64,000 nt of DNA from Methylomusa anaerophila (GTDB lineage Bacteria > Bacillota > Negativicutes > Sporomusales > Sporomusaceae). Below are positions 43,436 to 52,202 of the stretch, piece after piece (the stretch's first letter is position 1; the number at the start of each line of letters is the position of its first letter). The notes beneath the pieces are model-generated. The model did not search any database. It worked only from the letters and a program-made list of their open reading frames with translations, and was not told where the DNA came from. Location of the stretch: assembly GCF_003966895.1 (NCBI RefSeq), contig NZ_AP018449.1, positions 3,675,501-3,739,500 of the forward strand. The letters are read 5' to 3'. The position numbers were made by a program, and so were the translations under genes.

Positions 43436-44317
43436 ATGTTTGCCCATTTCGGACCAGCAGGTAATCCGGACGCCTTCTATGAAGCCGGATTTAAGGCATC
43501 GGCTCAAATGCCGGCGTGGCTGGCGGGTCAAAATTTAACCGCTTATGAATATCAATGCAGCCGCGGGGCGAATGTCCGGGAAGAAACAGCCCGGTTAGTT
43601 GGTGAAAAAGCTGCGCAATATGGTGTGAAACTTAGTATACACGCACCATATTACATAAGTTTGGCGACAGAGGACGAAACTACGGCTGCCAATACCCAAA
43701 AACACTTTCTAAAGACTTTGGAGATTGCTTCGTGGATGGGAGCCGACCGGGTAATATTCCATATCGGCGGCATTGGCAAGCAAGGGCGGCCGCAGGCCAT
43801 GGAAACGGCCAAGGGGGCGTTTGCCAAAGTGCTAGAGTCAGTCGTGGCCCGGGGATTAAATAATATTTTGCTTGCGCCTGAGACTATGGGTAAACGAAAT
43901 CAATTGGGTACATTGGAAGAAGTCTTGGAGTTCTGCCAAATGGCCGACTGGATGATTCCGGCAATCGATTTCGGCCATCTCCATGCGGTTAGCGGCGGCC
44001 GGTATACAACAAAAGAAGAATTTGAATCAGTATTTGACCGGGTAGAGGAGGTCCTCGGCAGCCACATTGCGGGAAACGCGCACATCCATTTTAGCCGAAT
44101 CGAATTTACCAAAGCAGGCGAAAAAAGACACTGGACATTTCAGGACCCTTATGGTCCGCCCCATGAACCCCTACTGGCCGTCATTGCTGAACGAAAATAT
44201 ACTCCGAGAATTATCTGTGAATCAGCGGGTACTCAGGCAAGGGATGCAAAAATTATGCAGGATGCATATAGGGCTATGTTGAATAAAAGCAATAATTATC
44301 TGACGACTTCTAAGTAG
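43436..44317 (+). CDS. Endonuclease IV-like TIM-barrel protein
   Basis: 293 residues, GGTG-type site before ATG. Metal-ligand motifs of AP endonuclease family 2 are recognisable: LSIHAPYYI, VIFHIGG, LLAPETMG, AIDFGHLHA, NAHIHFSRIEF and the final ICESAG. This fits endonuclease IV, which cuts at abasic sites with three zinc ions, in the archaeal/clostridial-type branch. A xylose isomerase-like sugar enzyme is the alternative, but the Glu-Gly and Asp-Phe-Gly-His motifs favour the nuclease. Confidence 0.82.
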   Translation: MFAHFGPAGNPDAFYEAGFKASAQMPAWLAGQNLTAYEYQCSRGANVREETARLVGEKAAQYGVKLSIHAPYYISLATEDETTAANTQKHFLKTLEIASWMGADRVIFHIGGIGKQGRPQAMETAKGAFAKVLESVVARGLNNILLAPETMGKRNQLGTLEEVLEFCQMADWMIPAIDFGHLHAVSGGRYTTKEEFESVFDRVEEVLGSHIAGNAHIHFSRIEFTKAGEKRHWTFQDPYGPPHEPLLAVIAERKYTPRIICESAGTQARDAKIMQDAYRAMLNKSNNYLTTSK

Positions 44318-44482
44318 TTCATAGCAGTTGATGCGAGGCAATCGGCTTTGAAGTATAATGTTAAATGTGCGTGCATAAGATAAATTGTGATATTTGGAGG
44401 ATTACGATTGATTGTCCATGACTGATCATGGGGGATGTCTGCGAAATAAATAGCGACGCTGTCGCAGAAGGAATGGATATAT

Positions 44483-45427
44483 TTGCTGAAAAATGAAGTG
44501 CTGACAAAAGCGGACACGCAACCAGTCTTCTTGAATGAATTAAAGTCAATTATTCCGCCATCACGCCTTCTATTAGGGGAACCATTAGCCCGACATACTA
44601 CTTTTAGAATTGGAGGTCCGGCAGATTATCTGGTTTTTCCGGCGTCTGCCAATGAAGTGAATGACGTGTTGAATGCCGCGAGGATGCATGATATACCTGT
44701 CACTGTTTTGGGCAACGGTTCAAATGTCCTGGTGCTGGATGGCGGAATACGTGGCTTAGTCTTGAAATTTGGCCGGGAAATCAGCTGCATCAAGCATTTC
44801 AATTGTACTGTTACCGCCGGCGCCGGCGCCTTGCTTGCGGACGTATCCAAATATGCTGCCCGGCAAGGACTAACGGGCCTTGAATTTGCTGTCGGCATTC
44901 CTGGCAGTATCGGTGGCGCTGTTTTCATGAATGCGGGGGCTTACGAAGGGGAAATAAGCCAAGTTGTCACCGCCGCCACGGCAGTTTGTGCCGATGGCAG
45001 AGTACAGCGCTTCAGCAAGAACGAATTGAAGTTTGGTTACCGCCGTAGTGTGTTTCAGGAAAATGGCTGTATTATCTGCGAAGTGGAACTTACACTTAAT
45101 AATGGAGAAAATAGTCTCATTCTCAGCCGGATGGGTGATCTTACACTTATGCGTGAGACCAAACAGCCCTTGGAAATGCCATGTGCCGGTAGTACATTCA
45201 AACGTCCGCCGGGGCATTTTGCCGGTACCTTGATTGAAAAAGCGGGATTGAAGGGATTTGCTATCGGCGGAGCACAAGTCTCAACGAAACACGCAGGGTT
45301 TATTGTGAATGCAGGAGGTGCTACGGCGGGAGAAGTATTGGCGCTTATTAATCATGTGCAAGATAAGGTGTACGAAAAATTTGGCGTCACTTTACAGCCT
45401 GAGATCCGGGTGATTGGTGAAAAATAA
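44483..45427 (+). CDS. murB: UDP-N-acetylmuramate dehydrogenase
   Basis: 314 residues, TTG start with AAGGAATGG upstream. FAD-binding PCMH domain with TTFRIGGPADYLVFP, VLGNGSNVLVLDGGIRG and GLEFAVGIPGSIGGAVFMNAGAY, then FGYRRSVFQ and MPCAGSTFKRPPGHFAGTLIEKAGLKG (active-site Ser and Glu region). Type IIb-like MurB of Firmicutes. Reduces the enolpyruvyl group in peptidoglycan precursor synthesis. Confidence 0.95.
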   Translation: MLKNEVLTKADTQPVFLNELKSIIPPSRLLLGEPLARHTTFRIGGPADYLVFPASANEVNDVLNAARMHDIPVTVLGNGSNVLVLDGGIRGLVLKFGREISCIKHFNCTVTAGAGALLADVSKYAARQGLTGLEFAVGIPGSIGGAVFMNAGAYEGEISQVVTAATAVCADGRVQRFSKNELKFGYRRSVFQENGCIICEVELTLNNGENSLILSRMGDLTLMRETKQPLEMPCAGSTFKRPPGHFAGTLIEKAGLKGFAIGGAQVSTKHAGFIVNAGGATAGEVLALINHVQDKVYEKFGVTLQPEIRVIGEK

Positions 45428-45460
45428 ACCAGGAATAAACCATGACTGGATCATGAAAAA

Positions 45461-45488
45461 GGCGGAGCATTGCGATATTTGCTCCGCC
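45461..45488. terminator. Hairpin after murB
   Basis: GGCGGAGC (45461-45468) pairs with GCTCCGCC (45481-45488). An A-run precedes it, and the plus-strand side lacks a long T-run. Confidence 0.6.
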
Positions 45489-45608
45489 TAAATATTGTCG
45501 CAGGTGTAACAAAAGATGTTCATCTAGTGAACTAGTGGACTATCTGAAGAAGACGAGAGATCAGTGATAAGGAATAAGTCTTGATTTTGTTGTAAAGGGG
45601 ATGATATA

Positions 45609-47225
45609 ATGCGTCTTACATTTTTGGGTGCAACCGGTATGGTTACCGGATCGTCTTACCTTCTGGAAGTTGGGGAGGGGAAGTTTTTAGTGGACTGTGG
45701 AATGTTTCAAGGGTCGAAAGCGATTACCGCTTTGAACTCCCAACCTTTTTTTTATGATCCTGCCTCTATTAACGGCGTACTATTAACCCACGCTCATATT
45801 GATCATAGTGGTTTGTTGCCCCGCCTCTGCAAGTCCGGCTTTAAAGGGCCCATTCATGCTACCAAAGTAACTGTTGAGCTTTGTGGCATCATGTTGCCGG
45901 ATAGCGGTCATATCCAGGAATTTGAAGCAGAAATAGCTAACAGAAAAGGGCAAAGGGCTGGTAAAAAACCTGTTGAGCCTTTGTATACGGTCGATGACGC
46001 CTACTCTTGTCTTAAACAGTTTTCACCAGTGGCCTATAATACAGAGCTGAAATTGTCGCCGGAAGTTACGGTCAAATTTCAGGACGCCGGTCATATACTC
46101 GGCTCATCCATGCTGGAAATTTGGGTCACGGAAAATGGTAAAACGGTTAAGCTGTTGTTTTCCGGCGATCTTGGCCAGCCCGATCAGCCGATTATTAAAG
46201 ATCCGACGATAATTGACCATGCCGATTACATAATCGTTGAATCTACATACGGAGCCCGGGAGCATGATGATGAGGACCCGGTGGAGGTTCTGGCTAAGGC
46301 AATTAACGATACCGTAAGCAAAGGCGGCAATATTATCATTCCCTCCTTTGCCGTTGGCCGTACGCAAACGATTCTGTACTACCTTCACGAGCTTTTTAAA
46401 GACAAACTGATTCCGGACATTCCGGTCATTATTGATAGCCCCTTGGCTATTTCCGCCACCGACATATTCATGCACAATACTCAGGAATATGACAGTGAAG
46501 CCTATGATATGTTTTACTCTGAGCACGATAATCCGTTATATTTGCCACAGCTTACTTTCACCAAAACTTCCGAAGAATCGAAAGCTATTAACAAAATGGA
46601 CCGACCGGCCATTATCATCTCCGCCAGCGGTATGGCTGATGCCGGACGCATTCTCCATCATTTGAAACATAACCTGTGGCGGCCGCAATGCGCTGTCTTA
46701 TTTGTTGGCTATCAGGCCCAGGGAAGCATGGGCAGACGCCTACTGGACGGAGTCAAGAAAGTAAAAATCATGGGGGAGGATATTAGTGTTAAAGCCAAAA
46801 TCTATAACCTAGAAGGCTTCTCCGCTCATGCGGATAGGGATCAGCTACTCGCTTGGTTAAGTAATTTTAAAACCAAACCGGCTAATATTTTCATTGTTCA
46901 CGGCGAGAAAGATATGTCTGAACCGTTTGCCATACTTCTTCAGGAACGCTTGGAAGTTTCGACCTACATCCCCAAGTATACCGATTCAGCGCTCATTGAT
47001 GGCAAAGACTTCCATATTGAACCTTCCCACTTCATTATGGTAGACCCGGTAATGCAGCAACTTCGCGATTTATTGGACGAAATGGAGAGAGAATTCGTGG
47101 ACTACCGGCGAAGATTGGAAGAAGTCAGTGTTGTTGGCAGCGGCAATAGTAAAGGGCAGGAAATTCTTCGCTGTTTGAAAAAAATCCGGACTTTTGCCAA
47201 AAAGACTATCGATGATGTAATATGA
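45609..47225 (+). CDS. MBL-fold/beta-CASP metallo-hydrolase (RNase-like, CPSF family)
   Basis: 538 residues. Metallo-beta-lactamase motif LLTHAHIDHSGLLPRL binds two zinc ions. Further: FQDAGHILGSSML, LLFSGDLGQ, YIIVESTYG, IIPSFAVGRTQTILYYL, and the beta-CASP part IISASGMADAGRILHHL, FSAHADRDQLLAWL, IFIVHGE. Family members are RNA endo-/exonucleases related to CPSF73 and RNase J-like proteins. C-terminal extension of about 60 residues is charged and helical. RNA substrate unknown. AAAGGGG site before the ATG. Confidence 0.92.
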   Translation: MRLTFLGATGMVTGSSYLLEVGEGKFLVDCGMFQGSKAITALNSQPFFYDPASINGVLLTHAHIDHSGLLPRLCKSGFKGPIHATKVTVELCGIMLPDSGHIQEFEAEIANRKGQRAGKKPVEPLYTVDDAYSCLKQFSPVAYNTELKLSPEVTVKFQDAGHILGSSMLEIWVTENGKTVKLLFSGDLGQPDQPIIKDPTIIDHADYIIVESTYGAREHDDEDPVEVLAKAINDTVSKGGNIIIPSFAVGRTQTILYYLHELFKDKLIPDIPVIIDSPLAISATDIFMHNTQEYDSEAYDMFYSEHDNPLYLPQLTFTKTSEESKAINKMDRPAIIISASGMADAGRILHHLKHNLWRPQCAVLFVGYQAQGSMGRRLLDGVKKVKIMGEDISVKAKIYNLEGFSAHADRDQLLAWLSNFKTKPANIFIVHGEKDMSEPFAILLQERLEVSTYIPKYTDSALIDGKDFHIEPSHFIMVDPVMQQLRDLLDEMEREFVDYRRRLEEVSVVGSGNSKGQEILRCLKKIRTFAKKTIDDVI

Positions 47226-47266
47226 TGTGATATACAATATGGGGAATTAATTATTATAAATTTAAT

Positions 47267-47295
47267 TTGACAGTTGGCGGCGTGTATAATATATT
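47267..47295 (+). promoter_or_regulatory. Likely sigma-A promoter of typA
   Basis: TTGACA (47267-47272), 17-bp spacer, TATATT (47290-47295). An alternative TATAAT (47285-47290) is too close to that -35 box. Confidence 0.65.
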
Positions 47296-47317
47296 GAAAT
47301 GTGCATGAGACTACGGA

Positions 47318-47349
47318 AGGATGCGAAGATACCGGATGCATCCTTTTTG
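47318..47349 (+). promoter_or_regulatory. Attenuator-like hairpin in the typA leader
   Basis: AGGATGC (47318-47324) pairs with GCATCCT (47338-47344), followed by TTTTGTTTTG, inside the short leader between the promoter and the GAGGAGG site. It looks like an intrinsic terminator in front of the gene, so expression may be controlled by read-through. Confidence 0.6.
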
Positions 47350-47372
47350 TTTTGATTTGAGGAGGACGGCAT

Positions 47373-49187
47373 ATGAATCGTACCGAGCTACGCAATATTG
47401 CGATAATTGCCCATGTCGATCATGGAAAAACCACCCTGGTGGATGCTATGCTAAAGCAGAGCGGTGTGTTTCGCGTCAATGAGCAGGTGGCTGAACGGGT
47501 TATGGACTCTAACGAACTGGAGAGAGAACGTGGAATCACTATTTTATCCAAAAACACCGCAGTAATGTATAAAGGAACGAAGATTAATATTGTGGACACA
47601 CCCGGCCATGCGGATTTCGGCGGTGAGGTGGAGCGGGTCCTGAATATGGTGGATGGGGTTTTGCTCCTTGTTGATGCGTTTGAGGGGCCGATGCCGCAAA
47701 CAAAATATGTGCTCAGGAAAGCTCTGGAGCAAAAGTTGAAAGCTATTGTTGTGATTAACAAAATTGATCGTCCGGACCAGCGGGTCGAAGAAGTGGTTGA
47801 CGAGGTTTTGGAACTTTTCATTGAACTTGAAGCCAACGATGATCAACTGGACTTTCCTGTTGTTTATGCAGCCGCCAGGGACGGTATAGCTAAAATGGCC
47901 ATGGCCGAGAACAGCGGCAACCTTGTTCCTTTGTTTGAATGTATCATGGAAAACATTCCTAGTCCCCAGGGCGATATCGACGGTTCGCTGCAGGTGATGA
48001 TTACCACGCTGGATTATGATGATTATGTAGGTCGTGTTGCCATTGGCCGGGTGGTGCGCGGGCGTATAACGAGCGGGCAAAACGTTCTGCTGGTGAATGG
48101 GGAGGCGGAGGTGAAAGCTAAAATTAGCCGCCTATATAGCTATGAAGGACTGAAACGTACGGAGATTAACGAAGCCGCGCTGGGTGATATTATTGCCATT
48201 ACCGGCTTAGAGGATGTAAATATAGGCGATACGGTGGCCGACCCTGACAGTCCCGAAGCACTGCCGGCCATTCGTATTGATGAACCCACGCTGTCAATGC
48301 TCTTTTCTGTCAATAACAGTCCTTTTGCCGGCAGAGAAGGAGAGTATGTTACTTCCCGTCATTTGCGAGACAGGCTTTTTCGGGAAGCGGAGACAAACGT
48401 AAGTCTTCATGTTACGGAAACAGACAGCCCGGATGTCTTCGAAGTGGCTGGCCGGGGTGAACTGCATCTGTCGATACTGATTGAAACCATGCGGCGCGAA
48501 GGCTACGAAATGCAGGTCAGCAAACCGAAAGTGATCTACAAGGAAATCAACGGGCAGCATTGTGAACCGATGGAGTTTTTGACTATCGATGTACCACAGG
48601 AATTTATGGGATCCGTCATGGAAGCCCTTGGCACCCGGCGAGCCGAATTGGTTAATATGATTGAATTGGCCGGCTACTTGCGCATGGAATTTATCATTCC
48701 TGCCCGGGGACTAATTGGATTTCGTTCCGAATTTTTGACTAATACTAAAGGTAACGGTATTATGCATCATGTATTTCATGGTTATGCTCCCTATAAGGGA
48801 GACATTCCCGGACGCACACGCGGCGCCTTGGTTGCTTTTGAGGATGGCGAAACTACCGGTTATGGCATTAATAGCGTCCAGGAACGGGGAATTATGTTTT
48901 TAGCCCCTGGACAGGCAGTATACCAGGGGATGATTGTCGGGGAAAACTCCCGTGAAATGGACATGGATATCAACCCTTGCAAGAAAAAACATGTTACCAA
49001 CATGCGCGCATCCGGTTCCGACGATGCTATCAGACTTACGCCACCCCGGGTATTAAGCCTGGAGCAAGCGTTAGAATATATTAACGATGATGAACTGGTT
49101 GAAATCACTCCCCGAAGCATTCGTTTGCGCAAAGCAATTCTTGACCGCCATACCAGGGGACGTGAGCGGAAAAACGCTCAACAGTAA
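47373..49187 (+). CDS. typA: Ribosome-associated GTPase TypA/BipA
   Basis: 604 residues. G1 AHVDHGKTT, switch I RERGITILSKNT, G3 DTPGHADFGGEVER, G4 NKIDRP. The domains of translational GTPases follow, and the TypA-specific C-terminal domain has GRGELHLSILIETMRREGYE, RGLIGFRSEFLTNTKGNGIMHH and NPCKKKHVTNMRASGSDDAIRL. Supports ribosome assembly and stress or low-temperature growth. A promoter and attenuator-like hairpin lie upstream. Confidence 0.96.
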   Translation: MNRTELRNIAIIAHVDHGKTTLVDAMLKQSGVFRVNEQVAERVMDSNELERERGITILSKNTAVMYKGTKINIVDTPGHADFGGEVERVLNMVDGVLLLVDAFEGPMPQTKYVLRKALEQKLKAIVVINKIDRPDQRVEEVVDEVLELFIELEANDDQLDFPVVYAAARDGIAKMAMAENSGNLVPLFECIMENIPSPQGDIDGSLQVMITTLDYDDYVGRVAIGRVVRGRITSGQNVLLVNGEAEVKAKISRLYSYEGLKRTEINEAALGDIIAITGLEDVNIGDTVADPDSPEALPAIRIDEPTLSMLFSVNNSPFAGREGEYVTSRHLRDRLFREAETNVSLHVTETDSPDVFEVAGRGELHLSILIETMRREGYEMQVSKPKVIYKEINGQHCEPMEFLTIDVPQEFMGSVMEALGTRRAELVNMIELAGYLRMEFIIPARGLIGFRSEFLTNTKGNGIMHHVFHGYAPYKGDIPGRTRGALVAFEDGETTGYGINSVQERGIMFLAPGQAVYQGMIVGENSREMDMDINPCKKKHVTNMRASGSDDAIRLTPPRVLSLEQALEYINDDELVEITPRSIRLRKAILDRHTRGRERKNAQQ

Positions 49188-49200
49188 ACCAAAATTTCGG

Positions 49201-49236
49201 GAGGGTGGTTCAAAATAGGCGTTTTGAACCACCCTC
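49201..49236 (+). terminator. Strong hairpin between typA and nrdJ
   Basis: Perfect 15-bp stem GAGGGTGGTTCAAAA/TTTTGAACCACCCTC with a 6-base loop. No long T-run follows; the GGGGGG behind it serves as the nrdJ ribosome binding site. Confidence 0.75.
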
Positions 49237-49249
49237 TGGGGGGACTAGG

Positions 49250-50971
49250 ATGGAACCGGTACTAACGTTGGAAGCCAACACTGTTCTTAAAGCCAGATAT
49301 CTTAAAGATAATGAAACTGCCGGCGAGTTATTCCGGCGAGTGGCTTGCCATGTTGCCCGGGCAGAGTCTTTCTATGGCTGTAGCAGCGAAGCAGCCGGTC
49401 AGGAGTACTATCGTCTGATGGCCGGCCTTGAATTTTTACCCAATTCGCCTACCTTGTTTAATGCCGGCAAAACCAACGGACAGTTGGCGGCCTGTTTTGT
49501 TCTTCCGATCGGGGATTCATTGGCCGGTATTTTCGAAACATTGAAAAATACCGCCCTCATTCATCAAAGCGGTGGCGGAACAGGATTTTCTTTTTCCCGG
49601 CTGCGACCGGCAGGTGACACTGTTAACAGCACCGGCGGCGTAGCCAGCGGTCCGGTATCTTTCATGGAAATATATGACGCTGCCACCCAAATTGTCAAGC
49701 AGGGAGCGGCCCGGCGAGGCGCCAATATGGCGATTCTGCGCATCGACCACCCTGATATCCGGCAGTTTATTACTGTTAAGCGAAAAAGAGATATACTGAA
49801 TAACTTTAACTTATCTGTGGGAATAACCGACCAATTTATGCAGGCTGTAAAAAAGGGCGACGACTATAGTCTTGTTAATCCTCGTGACAATACCATAGCT
49901 GAACGGGTAGCGGCCAGGGAGCTATTTGATCTTTTGGCGGAAATGGCATGGGAAAACGGTGAACCGGGACTTTTCTTTCTTGACGCAGTGAACCGGGCTA
50001 ATCCCACCCCGGCTTTAGGCGAATTTGAGGCGCCGAATCCCTGTTCTGAACAGCCTTTATTACCGTATGAATCTTGTGTTTTAGGATCCATCAATCTTAC
50101 AAAAATGCTTTTACCGGTGGACGGGGAAAAAGTAGTTTTTGATTATGAAAAACTGCGGCGGACTGTCCGTCTGGCGGTACGCTTTCTCGACAATGTCATT
50201 GATGTTAATAACTATCCACTGCCTGAAGTGGAAAGAGCTACCGGGCTAACCCGGAAAATTGGCTTAGGCATTATGGGATTGTCTGACTTATTTATACGTT
50301 TTAACATTCCTTATGCCAGTCAACAAGCGGTAGATATGACTGCGAGTATTATGCACTTCATAACGGAAGAGGCCAGGAGAATTTCCTCCGAATTAGGAGA
50401 AGCGAGAGGCAGCTTCCCTGAATTTGCCAACAGCATCTACCCCAAACTGGGCTTTAAAACTCTGCGTAATGCCACTGTTACAACCATTGCGCCCACAGGC
50501 AGTATTAGTATAATTGCCGGATGTTCCAGCGGCATTGAACCGCTCTTCGGTTTGGCCATGACCCGGCGGGTGCTTGACGGGCGTCTGATAGCCAGTGTCA
50601 ATCAAGTGGTAGTCGATTACTTAATTAAGGGAAATCTGTGGTCGGATGAAGTAGAGGCCGCTATTATGGGTACAGGAAGTGTGGCGGGTTTGAATTTGCC
50701 TTTACCTGTAAAACAAACTCTGGCCACTGCCCACGAAATCAGCGCCGAATGGCATGTGGCGCAGTTGGCGGCAGCCCAATGCCACACCGATAACGGCGTG
50801 TCCAAAACCGTAAACTTACCGCATAATGCAACTCGCGAGGATGTGGCCAATGTATTTTGGCGAGCTTTTATCAATGGGTGTAAAGGAGTAACAGTATATC
50901 GTGACGGCAGCAGAGACCAGCAGGTTCTTACCCAGGGGGCAGAAGCCTGCGAGGAATGCGGCAGTCAGTAG
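49250..50971 (+). CDS. nrdJ: Adenosylcobalamin-dependent ribonucleotide reductase (class II)
   Basis: 573 residues from ATG at 49250 (GGGGGACTAGG site). A longer frame from 49205 runs through the hairpin stem and is rejected. PNSPTLFNAG, ACFVLPIGDSLAGIFETLKNTALIHQSGGGTGFSFSRLRP, the catalytic NPCSEQPLLPYESCVLGSINL (thiyl Cys with Asn and Glu) and VTTIAPTGSISIIAGCSSGIEPLF are class II motifs. No ATP-cone precedes it. C-terminal CEECGSQ supplies the re-reducing Cys pair. Oxygen-independent deoxynucleotide synthesis, fitting an anaerobe with B12. Confidence 0.93.
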   Translation: MEPVLTLEANTVLKARYLKDNETAGELFRRVACHVARAESFYGCSSEAAGQEYYRLMAGLEFLPNSPTLFNAGKTNGQLAACFVLPIGDSLAGIFETLKNTALIHQSGGGTGFSFSRLRPAGDTVNSTGGVASGPVSFMEIYDAATQIVKQGAARRGANMAILRIDHPDIRQFITVKRKRDILNNFNLSVGITDQFMQAVKKGDDYSLVNPRDNTIAERVAARELFDLLAEMAWENGEPGLFFLDAVNRANPTPALGEFEAPNPCSEQPLLPYESCVLGSINLTKMLLPVDGEKVVFDYEKLRRTVRLAVRFLDNVIDVNNYPLPEVERATGLTRKIGLGIMGLSDLFIRFNIPYASQQAVDMTASIMHFITEEARRISSELGEARGSFPEFANSIYPKLGFKTLRNATVTTIAPTGSISIIAGCSSGIEPLFGLAMTRRVLDGRLIASVNQVVVDYLIKGNLWSDEVEAAIMGTGSVAGLNLPLPVKQTLATAHEISAEWHVAQLAAAQCHTDNGVSKTVNLPHNATREDVANVFWRAFINGCKGVTVYRDGSRDQQVLTQGAEACEECGSQ

Positions 50972-50981
50972 CGGTAGTCCT

Positions 50982-51019
50982 GAATGATAGGAAATAATAG
51001 GAAATAATAGGAAATATAA
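50982..51019. repeat. Short tandem repeat after nrdJ
   Basis: Unit GAAATAATAG repeated at 50991-51000 and 51001-51010, with partial copies on both sides. Confidence 0.7.
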
Positions 51020-51134
51020 ACCAATTAAATTATATTTTGACAATCATTATACACATAGCAGGAATTATCAAAAGTTTGTCGAAATGTTACCATAAATTGG
51101 CGTCCATTGAAATTTGGTGTATGGAGGCAATAAT

Positions 51135-51569
51135 ATGGCATTTAGTTTAATTGATAAATTGACAAACTTTTTAATGCCGCTTGAAGAAACGGCTACGGAG
51201 CCGGAAAGTTCAACTGCGATGAACGGACGGGAAAATATTCAGGAAGCGACTGAACGGAAACATCACCTGCGGGTACATACTGCCGCTGTTTTAAAAATAT
51301 TCGTTGACGTGCCTACTTGTTTCGATGATGTGCAATTATATGCAGATCATCTGAAGTCTAATGCAGCTATTGTCGTAAATTATCATCAGGTAGATTCAGA
51401 AACCCAGCAGCGAATCAGTGACTTTTTGAATGGTGTGTGTTACATTTTAGGGGGAATGGTCCAGCGAGTATCAGAGCAGGTTGTAATTTATGCCTATGCT
51501 AACATTGAAATTGACAAAAAGATTTATGCCTATTCTGTTCCTACCTATGTGCGGGTAAAAGGTGAATAA
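51135..51569 (+). CDS. sepF: Cell division protein SepF
   Basis: 144 residues from ATG at 51135 (ATGGAGG site at proper distance); seven codons upstream in frame lack support. N-terminal membrane-binding amphipathic helix MAFSLIDKLTNFLMP, a variable linker, and the DUF552 core LKIFVDVPTCFDDVQLYADHLKSNAAIVVNYHQVDSETQQRISDFLNGVCYILGG. Helps anchor and bundle FtsZ filaments. It is not in a division cluster here. Confidence 0.94.
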   Translation: MAFSLIDKLTNFLMPLEETATEPESSTAMNGRENIQEATERKHHLRVHTAAVLKIFVDVPTCFDDVQLYADHLKSNAAIVVNYHQVDSETQQRISDFLNGVCYILGGMVQRVSEQVVIYAYANIEIDKKIYAYSVPTYVRVKGE

Positions 51570-51899
51570 CGAACAAATTCAATAAAACTCAAAGAGGCTG
51601 TCAAAAGTAAATGTTCAAAAAACAATAATCCGCAATCCGCAATCCATTAGCTACAATTCATTATGCGGATATAAATATATTGATATGAAAAAGCGCAAGC
51701 TTGCACCCATTCACAAGTGCAGACACTCGCGCTTTTATTTTTTTACTTCCAGTTTTAAATACATATTGCTTTGGAGTCAGCTTTTCCTCTTTATGTTTAA
51801 ATATGGCATAAAAAGTATCTTTCTCGCATATGTTTGCACTAATGGCTTCCGTGTTTATCCTAGAGGTTCAAAATTTCAAGATGTGGGGGGAGGACTCTG
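51570..51899. other. Intergenic region with imperfect hairpin
   Basis: 330 bases. CCGCAAT is directly repeated at about 51629-51645. AAAAAGCGC (about 51687) and GCGCTTTTAT (about 51731) enclose a 36-base loop with further AT-rich T-run, a probable terminator of sepF. An apparent frame through it has no ribosome binding site. Confidence 0.55.
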
Positions 51900-52202
51900 A
51901 TGAAGGCAGTTTTTAGGGAAAGGGTCAGCCAGTTTGCTTCTTTGATCAGCCTCATCGCCCTGTGTGCGATGTTGATTTTGTTTTCTCTTAATCTTCCGGG
52001 TTTTTTGGTGTCAAGTACAGGACGGGCATTTGCCGGCGTGTGGGCTGTTTTTGCTTTAGTTGTTTTTTGGGCTCACGCTATGCATTTAGCTGCCGGTCAT
52101 CCAAGCAAAGGTCAGTTGACAGGTTTAGACAGGCGCCGCGGGGGAACAAAAGAGGTCCGCAGCCGCAAGAATATTCGGATGGTTCGGGCCATGCGAGGTT
52201 AG
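51900..52202 (+). CDS. Small membrane protein of unknown function
   Basis: 100 residues with GGGGGGAGG site before the ATG. Two hydrophobic helices: about residues 12-35 (ASLISLIALCAMLILFSLNLPGF) and 43-65 (FAGVWAVFALVVFWAHAMHLAA). They are followed by a basic C-terminus rich in Arg and Lys, so both ends probably face the cytoplasm. Not recognised. Its stop overlaps the end of the convergent aminotransferase gene by 4 bases. Confidence 0.7.
   Translation: MKAVFRERVSQFASLISLIALCAMLILFSLNLPGFLVSSTGRAFAGVWAVFALVVFWAHAMHLAAGHPSKGQLTGLDRRRGGTKEVRSRKNIRMVRAMRG

Noticed and set aside
44395-44482. Short leader peptide upstream of murB
   Set aside because: A GGAGGATTACG site is followed by a TTG frame of only five codons; the CCATGA/TCATGG palindrome and CTGCGA/TCGCAG stem there are too small to build on.
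49205-49249. N-terminal extension of nrdJ by 15 codons
   Set aside because: These codons lie in the perfect hairpin after typA; a GGGGGACTAGG site precedes the ATG at 49250.
51685-51900. 71-codon frame before the small membrane protein gene
   Set aside because: It begins within a terminator-like hairpin, lacks a ribosome binding site and has low-complexity composition.
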